In this document: one piece after another, positions 6,844 to 9,575 of the stretch
Position numbering within the stretch: the first letter of the stretch is position 1
How the letters are laid out: every line of letters starts with the position of its first letter
Source: Acidobacteriota bacterium
GTDB taxonomy: Bacteria; Acidobacteriota; Vicinamibacteria; Vicinamibacterales; UBA2999
NCBI GenBank assembly: GCA_020851835.1
Contig: JADZBZ010000313.1
Location: forward strand, 1 to 9,575
DNA length: 9,575 nt
Reading direction: 5' to 3'
Position numbers and translations under genes: made by a program
The notes under the pieces: generated by a model
Seen by the model: the letters and a program-made list of their open reading frames with translations, nothing else
Told to the model about the DNA's origin: nothing
Database searches by the model: none

Positions 6844-7138
6844 GGCGAGCCTCCTCCGCGGTGCGCGGGGGGAGCGTTCCGGCGCCCCGCGTCACGCGCG
6901 TGACGATGAGCCGCGCCGTGACGAACCCCACCAGGCAGGCCAGCAGCCGTTCCCACTGACCCGCAGAGACGAGATACAGGCTCGCCAGGGCGAGGCTGGT
7001 GCGCACGAGCATGCTGACACCGAAGACCAGGGCCGGGCGGCCCGACGTCAGGCCGCGACGGACCGTCCACCACAGGCCTCCGAAGAACATCAACCCGATG
7101 CCCACTCCAGCCGCCCATGAAAGCCACAGTATCAGCAT
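6827..7138 (-). CDS. atpR: N-ATPase accessory membrane protein AtpR
   Basis: This 103-residue protein has three predicted membrane helices, at about 2-23, 36-58 and 62-80. It occurs only in N-ATPase operons and is a hallmark of the class. The motif SGRPALVFGVSMLVRTSLAL (32-51) places Arg46 within the second membrane segment, and GFVTARLIVTR (71-81) places Arg76 in the third. Membrane-buried arginines have been proposed to pair with the carboxylates of the c subunits, perhaps during ring assembly or as a permanent FO part; this remains a family-level hypothesis. The ATG at 7138 follows the atpQ stop after a single base (TGACATG), so translation is probably coupled. The soluble tail after residue 84 is Pro/Arg/Ala-rich and overlaps the atpB start. 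Confidence 0.9.
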   Translation of the reverse strand: MLILWLSWAAGVGIGLMFFGGLWWTVRRGLTSGRPALVFGVSMLVRTSLALASLYLVSAGQWERLLACLVGFVTARLIVTRVTRGAGTLPPRTAEEARHAPQP

Positions 7139-7139
7139 G

Positions 7140-7475
7140 TCAGTCGTCGTCCTGCTGATCGTCGCGCATGGCGCGTTCCTCCTTGGCGATCCATTGCCAC
7201 GCGTTCCAGCAGCCGATCGTCAGGCCGGCCACCAGGAGGGCCAGGGTCCACGAATGCGCCCCCGGATGGCGGCGGTCCAGCCACAGGCCCAGCGCCGCCC
7301 CCAGCAGCGTCGGCACGACGACCGACCAGCCGACGAGCCCCATCATGCCCAGGCCGAACCAGACGCCCGGCGCGGCATGTCGCCGCGCCCGCAGCTTGCG
7401 CTCGGCCTTGGCGGCGACGTCTCCCGCGAACGTCGGGGCGCGCTTCGAGGGCGGCCGCGTCGGGTGGTCACTCAT
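7140..7475 (-). CDS. atpQ: N-ATPase accessory membrane protein AtpQ (AtpI-like)
   Basis: This 111-residue protein has a basic N-terminal cytoplasmic stretch (residues 1-36) and two membrane helices (about 38-66 and 75-96). The core VWFGLGMMGLVGWSVVVPTLL (38-58) and LGLWLDRRHPGAHSWTLAL (62-80) match the ATPase-gene-1 family found in N-ATPase operons, which is related in topology to AtpI of ordinary atp operons. AtpI-type proteins help c-ring assembly or cation supply, and a similar role here is inferred. The ATG at 7475 overlaps the atpC stop in ATGAGTGA, with no clear Shine-Dalgarno, so translation probably depends on coupling to atpC. The C-terminus is highly acidic (DDQQDDD). Confidence 0.9.
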   Translation of the reverse strand: MSDHPTRPPSKRAPTFAGDVAAKAERKLRARRHAAPGVWFGLGMMGLVGWSVVVPTLLGAALGLWLDRRHPGAHSWTLALLVAGLTIGCWNAWQWIAKEERAMRDDQQDDD

Positions 7476-7857
7476 GCTGGAAGGCGGCGAGCCGCCTCAG
7501 GAAACCGGTTTCGAGCTTCGTCATGACGGATCGCACGCGTTCCTCCTGCTCGTCCAGCCGCGTGAACTCCCGTTCCACGGCATCGCGCAGGCGACCCAGG
7601 TCCGGCCCGCTCAGGGCCCGGCGGACGGACACCAGCACGTCGGGCCCCGTCTTCACCAGCACCCCGTCGTCCACGGCCACGTAGACCTCGCCCTCCCCGT
7701 CAGTCTCGTAGACGAGGATGCCCGGCGCCAGCGCCGCGACGCAGTCGAGGCGGTGCGGCAGGATCCCGAAGGATCCCGCGCGCGTCTCGGCGACGATGCG
7801 CGACACGCCGGTCCTGTCGGCGAAGATACGGAAGGGCAGGAGGATCCTGAGGTTCAC
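7468..7857 (-). CDS. atpC: N-ATPase subunit epsilon, AtpC
   Basis: This 129-residue protein sits at the foot of gamma, on the c-ring, and in the family can brake ATP hydrolysis. The N-terminal beta-sandwich (about 1-83) includes ILLPFRIFAD (5-14), ETRAGSFGILPHRLDCVAALAPG (24-46, the conserved G-x-FGILPxH region) and VYVAVDDGVLV. Residues about 85-129 form the C-terminal helical region, so the protein is near normal length and not truncated. The GTG start at 7857 overlaps the atpD stop in GTGA and has AGGAGG (7866-7871) 8 bases upstream. An ATG at 7950 in the same frame would add 31 residues lying wholly inside atpD and without family resemblance, so I rejected it. Confidence 0.93.
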   Translation of the reverse strand: MNLRILLPFRIFADRTGVSRIVAETRAGSFGILPHRLDCVAALAPGILVYETDGEGEVYVAVDDGVLVKTGPDVLVSVRRALSGPDLGRLRDAVEREFTRLDEQEERVRSVMTKLETGFLRRLAAFQHE

Positions 7858-9284
7858 GGTGCCGGCCTCCTGGCCTCGTCGATGCTGCCGATCATGTAGA
7901 GCGCGCGCTCCGGGTAGTCCTTGAACTCGTCCTTCAGGATCCGCTCGCACCCGTCCAGCGCGTCCTCGAGGCTGACGAGTTTGCCCTTCAGTCCGGTGAA
8001 CTGCTCGGTCGTGAAGAACGGCTGCGTCAGGAAGCGCTCGAGCCGCCGCGCGCGCGCGACGACCATCCGATCCTCGGGCGACAGCTGCTCGAGGCCCAGC
8101 ATGGCGACGATGTCCTTGAGCTCCGCGTATTGCGCCAGCGTCCGCCGGATGGCCTGCGCCACCTCGTAGTGGCGCTCACCGACGATGCCCGGCGTGGCCA
8201 TCTTGGAACCGGACTGCAGCGGGTCGATGGCCGGGTAGAGGCCCTCGCTCGCCCGCTTGCGCGACAGCACGATGGAGGCCGACAGGTGCGAGAACACGTG
8301 CACCGCCGCCGGATCGGTGAAGTCGTCGGCCGGCACGTAGACGGCCTGGATCGACGTGATGGCGCCGGTATCGGTGTTGGCGATGCGCTCCTCCAGCCGC
8401 GACAGCTCCGTCCCCATCGTGGGCTGATAGCCGAGGCGCGCCGGCATCTGCCCCATCAGCCCGGACACCTCCATGCCGGCCTGGATGAAGCGGAAGATGT
8501 TGTCCACGAGCAGCAGCACGTCGCGATGCTCGTCGTCGCGGAAGTATTCGGCCATCGTGAGGGCGGCCTGGCCGACCCGGAACCGGCTGCCGGGCGGCTC
8601 GTTCATCTGGCCGAACACCATCACCATGTTCGAGAGCACGCCGGCGTCCTTCATGTCCCGATAGAGCTCTTCACCCTCGCGGCAGCGTTCGCCGATGCCG
8701 CAGAAGATGCTGACGCCCTCCTGGTGCCCGATCATGTTGTGGATCATCTCGGTCAGCAGGACCGTCTTGCCCACGCCCGCGCCACCGAAGAGGCCTGCCT
8801 TGCCGCCGCGTTCGAGCGGCACGAGCACGTCGATGACCTTGAGCCCGGTCTCGAAGATCTCGGACTGGGTCGATCGCCGGGCGAGCGGCGGCGGATCGCG
8901 GTGCACCGACCGCCACTGGACGTCGGCCACCGCGGGCTGACGGTCGATGGTGTGGCCGAAGACGTCGAACATCCGCGACAGGATGGCCCGGCCGACCGGG
9001 ACCTTCAACGGACCGCCCGAATCCTCGACGACCATGCCGCGGGCGAGCCCCTGCGTGGGCGTCAGCGCGATGCCCCGCACGTGCCGCTCGTCGCGCTGGG
9101 CGAGCACCTCGATGACGACCCGGCCCTCGGCGCCCGCCCGCAGCACCGTGTAGATGGCCGGCAACCACCCGTCGAAGCGGACGTCCACCACGCTGCCGCG
9201 CACCGACACAATCGTGCCGCGATTCACGGGCAGGCGCGGGCCGGGGCCGGCCCCGGTCGTGCCGCCTACGCCTGGTCCAGCCAC
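7854..9284 (-). CDS. atpD: N-ATPase catalytic subunit beta, AtpD
   Basis: This 476-residue protein is the catalytic nucleotide-binding subunit of the head. After a Gly/Pro-rich leader (1-20) comes the beta-barrel with GTIVSVRGSVVDVRFDG (23-39). Walker A is GGAGVGKT (167-174), the catalytic glutamate is Glu199 in GIGERCREGEE (196-206), and Walker B is VLLLVDNIFRF (256-266). VPADDFTDPAAVHVFSHL (317-334) is the conserved beta segment. The DELSEED loop reads EQLSPED (399-405), a form seen in N-ATPases. A Cys replaces the usual Thr after GIGER. The GTG start at 9284 is supported by GGAGG 7 bases upstream. An alternative GTG at 9227 would remove the leader. As first gene of the operon, it overlaps the end of the small upstream ORF by 19 bases, which suggests translational coupling with it. 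Confidence 0.96.
   Translation of the reverse strand: MAGPGVGGTTGAGPGPRLPVNRGTIVSVRGSVVDVRFDGWLPAIYTVLRAGAEGRVVIEVLAQRDERHVRGIALTPTQGLARGMVVEDSGGPLKVPVGRAILSRMFDVFGHTIDRQPAVADVQWRSVHRDPPPLARRSTQSEIFETGLKVIDVLVPLERGGKAGLFGGAGVGKTVLLTEMIHNMIGHQEGVSIFCGIGERCREGEELYRDMKDAGVLSNMVMVFGQMNEPPGSRFRVGQAALTMAEYFRDDEHRDVLLLVDNIFRFIQAGMEVSGLMGQMPARLGYQPTMGTELSRLEERIANTDTGAITSIQAVYVPADDFTDPAAVHVFSHLSASIVLSRKRASEGLYPAIDPLQSGSKMATPGIVGERHYEVAQAIRRTLAQYAELKDIVAMLGLEQLSPEDRMVVARARRLERFLTQPFFTTEQFTGLKGKLVSLEDALDGCERILKDEFKDYPERALYMIGSIDEARRPAP
7866..7871 (-). promoter_or_regulatory. Ribosome binding site of atpC
   Basis: AGGAGG inside the 3' end of atpD lies 8 bases before the GTG at 7857. It decides the choice of this GTG over the more distant in-frame ATG. 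Confidence 0.7.
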
Positions 9285-9406
9285 GCCCGCGCCTCCGATG
9301 CCTGGCGGTGATCGAGCCGATCCCCGACCATTGCCAGCTCCGCCAGCGTGCCGCTGACGTGCGCCACCAGGGTCTTTCCGCCCGGCGCCTCGAGTCGTCT
9401 GGACAT
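9266..9406 (-). CDS. Small protein of unknown function between phosphoketolase and atpD (46 aa)
   Basis: I do not recognise this protein. The ATG at 9406 lies 5 bases after the phosphoketolase stop and has a good Shine-Dalgarno (AAGGGG at 9415-9420, 8-base spacing). The 46 residues begin MSRRLEAPGGKTLVAH and end RQASEARAWLDQA. There is no membrane segment, signal peptide or cysteine. Short amphipathic helices are likely at about 17-30 and 33-46. The stop at 9266-9268 lies inside atpD, giving a 19-base overlap. It fills the only gap between phosphoketolase and the ATPase operon. Translation could bring ribosomes to the atpD start, so it may act as a leader peptide as much as a functional protein. 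The frame may also be spurious. Confidence 0.5.
   Translation of the reverse strand: MSRRLEAPGGKTLVAHVSGTLAELAMVGDRLDHRQASEARAWLDQA
9292..9296 (-). promoter_or_regulatory. Ribosome binding site of atpD
   Basis: GGAGG with 7-base spacing precedes the GTG at 9284. It lies inside the coding frame of the small upstream ORF and supports the longer form of AtpD with the Gly/Pro-rich leader. Confidence 0.65.
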
Positions 9407-9411
9407 CGCGC

Positions 9412-9575
9412 TCACCCCTTCCAGCGCCAGTTCCGGATCTCGGGCAGATCCTGCCCGTACTGCTCGATGTATCGCCGGTGCTCGGCGAGCGTCTGCTCGA
9501 GCCGCTCCTTGAGGCGCGCGCCGGCCGCCCCGGTCTGAGGCAGCCGATCGATGGTGTCCATGACGAGATGGAAGC
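9412..9575 (-). CDS. Phosphoketolase, C-terminal 53 residues (5' end outside window)
   Basis: The visible end reads FHLVMDTIDRLP, then AEHRRYIEQYGQDLPEIRNW (30-49 of the visible part) and WKG. This closely matches the C-terminus of xylulose-5-phosphate/fructose-6-phosphate phosphoketolases, which typically contain FHLV..DVIDR and an HxxYIxxYGxDMPEIRxWxW block. The enzyme is a thiamine-diphosphate protein that splits sugar phosphates with inorganic phosphate to give acetyl phosphate. Catalytic residues lie outside the window, so activity cannot be checked. The stop overlaps the Shine-Dalgarno region of the following 46-residue ORF. The tight spacing (5 bases, then a 19-base overlap into atpD) suggests one transcript into the N-ATPase genes. 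Confidence 0.88.
   Translation of the reverse strand, partial: FHLVMDTIDRLPQTGAAGARLKERLEQTLAEHRRYIEQYGQDLPEIRNWRWKG

Noticed and set aside
5077..6903. 608-codon open frame on the plus strand
   Set aside because: It is antisense to atpF, atpE and atpB, which carry clear family motifs. The product is rich in His, Arg and Gln with no motif.
8130..9311. 393-codon open frame on the plus strand
   Set aside because: It is antisense to atpD, and its composition is typical of a shadow frame.

Overview
This window is from a G+C-rich bacterial chromosome. Every gene I can support lies on the minus strand, so transcription runs from high to low coordinates. The core, positions 2553 to 9284, is a complete nine-gene operon in the order atpD-atpC-atpQ-atpR-atpB-atpE-atpF-atpA-atpG. 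This order, together with atpQ and atpR, the lack of a separate delta gene (atpH) and an AtpF with a delta-like tail, is diagnostic of the N-ATPase. N-ATPases are a divergent, often laterally transferred class of F1FO ATPase that usually accompanies a normal F-type enzyme and is thought to export Na+ or H+ at the cost of ATP.

Upstream (9412-9575) is the 3' end of a phosphoketolase gene. Next comes a 46-residue unrecognised ORF (9266-9406), whose 3' end overlaps the atpD start. The spacing suggests read-through from the phosphoketolase gene into the ATPase operon. Within the operon, genes mostly overlap by 4 to 17 bases or are separated by 1 to 18 bases, so translation is probably coupled. The operon ends in a perfect 17-bp hairpin (2521-2558) that contains the atpG stop codon.

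Downstream (1-2473) is a long ORF for a fused alpha-beta E1 component of a thiamine-diphosphate 2-oxoacid dehydrogenase. It is open to the window edge and lacks only its last few residues. The neighbourhood therefore combines acetyl-phosphate production (phosphoketolase), an ATP-driven ion pump and probable 2-oxoacid decarboxylation. A joint energy-metabolism role is plausible but inferred.

The host cannot be fixed from this window. High G+C and a fused E1 fit groups such as Acidobacteriota, Planctomycetota or some Proteobacteria, and the N-ATPase is a poor taxonomic marker because it is often transferred. I see no tRNA, rRNA, CRISPR array, insertion sequence or attachment site. The large plus-strand ORFs are G+C-driven antisense shadows. 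The system is a known one. The less ordinary points are the small upstream ORF, the stop codon inside the terminator, the two-carboxylate rotor site and the metabolic linkage.
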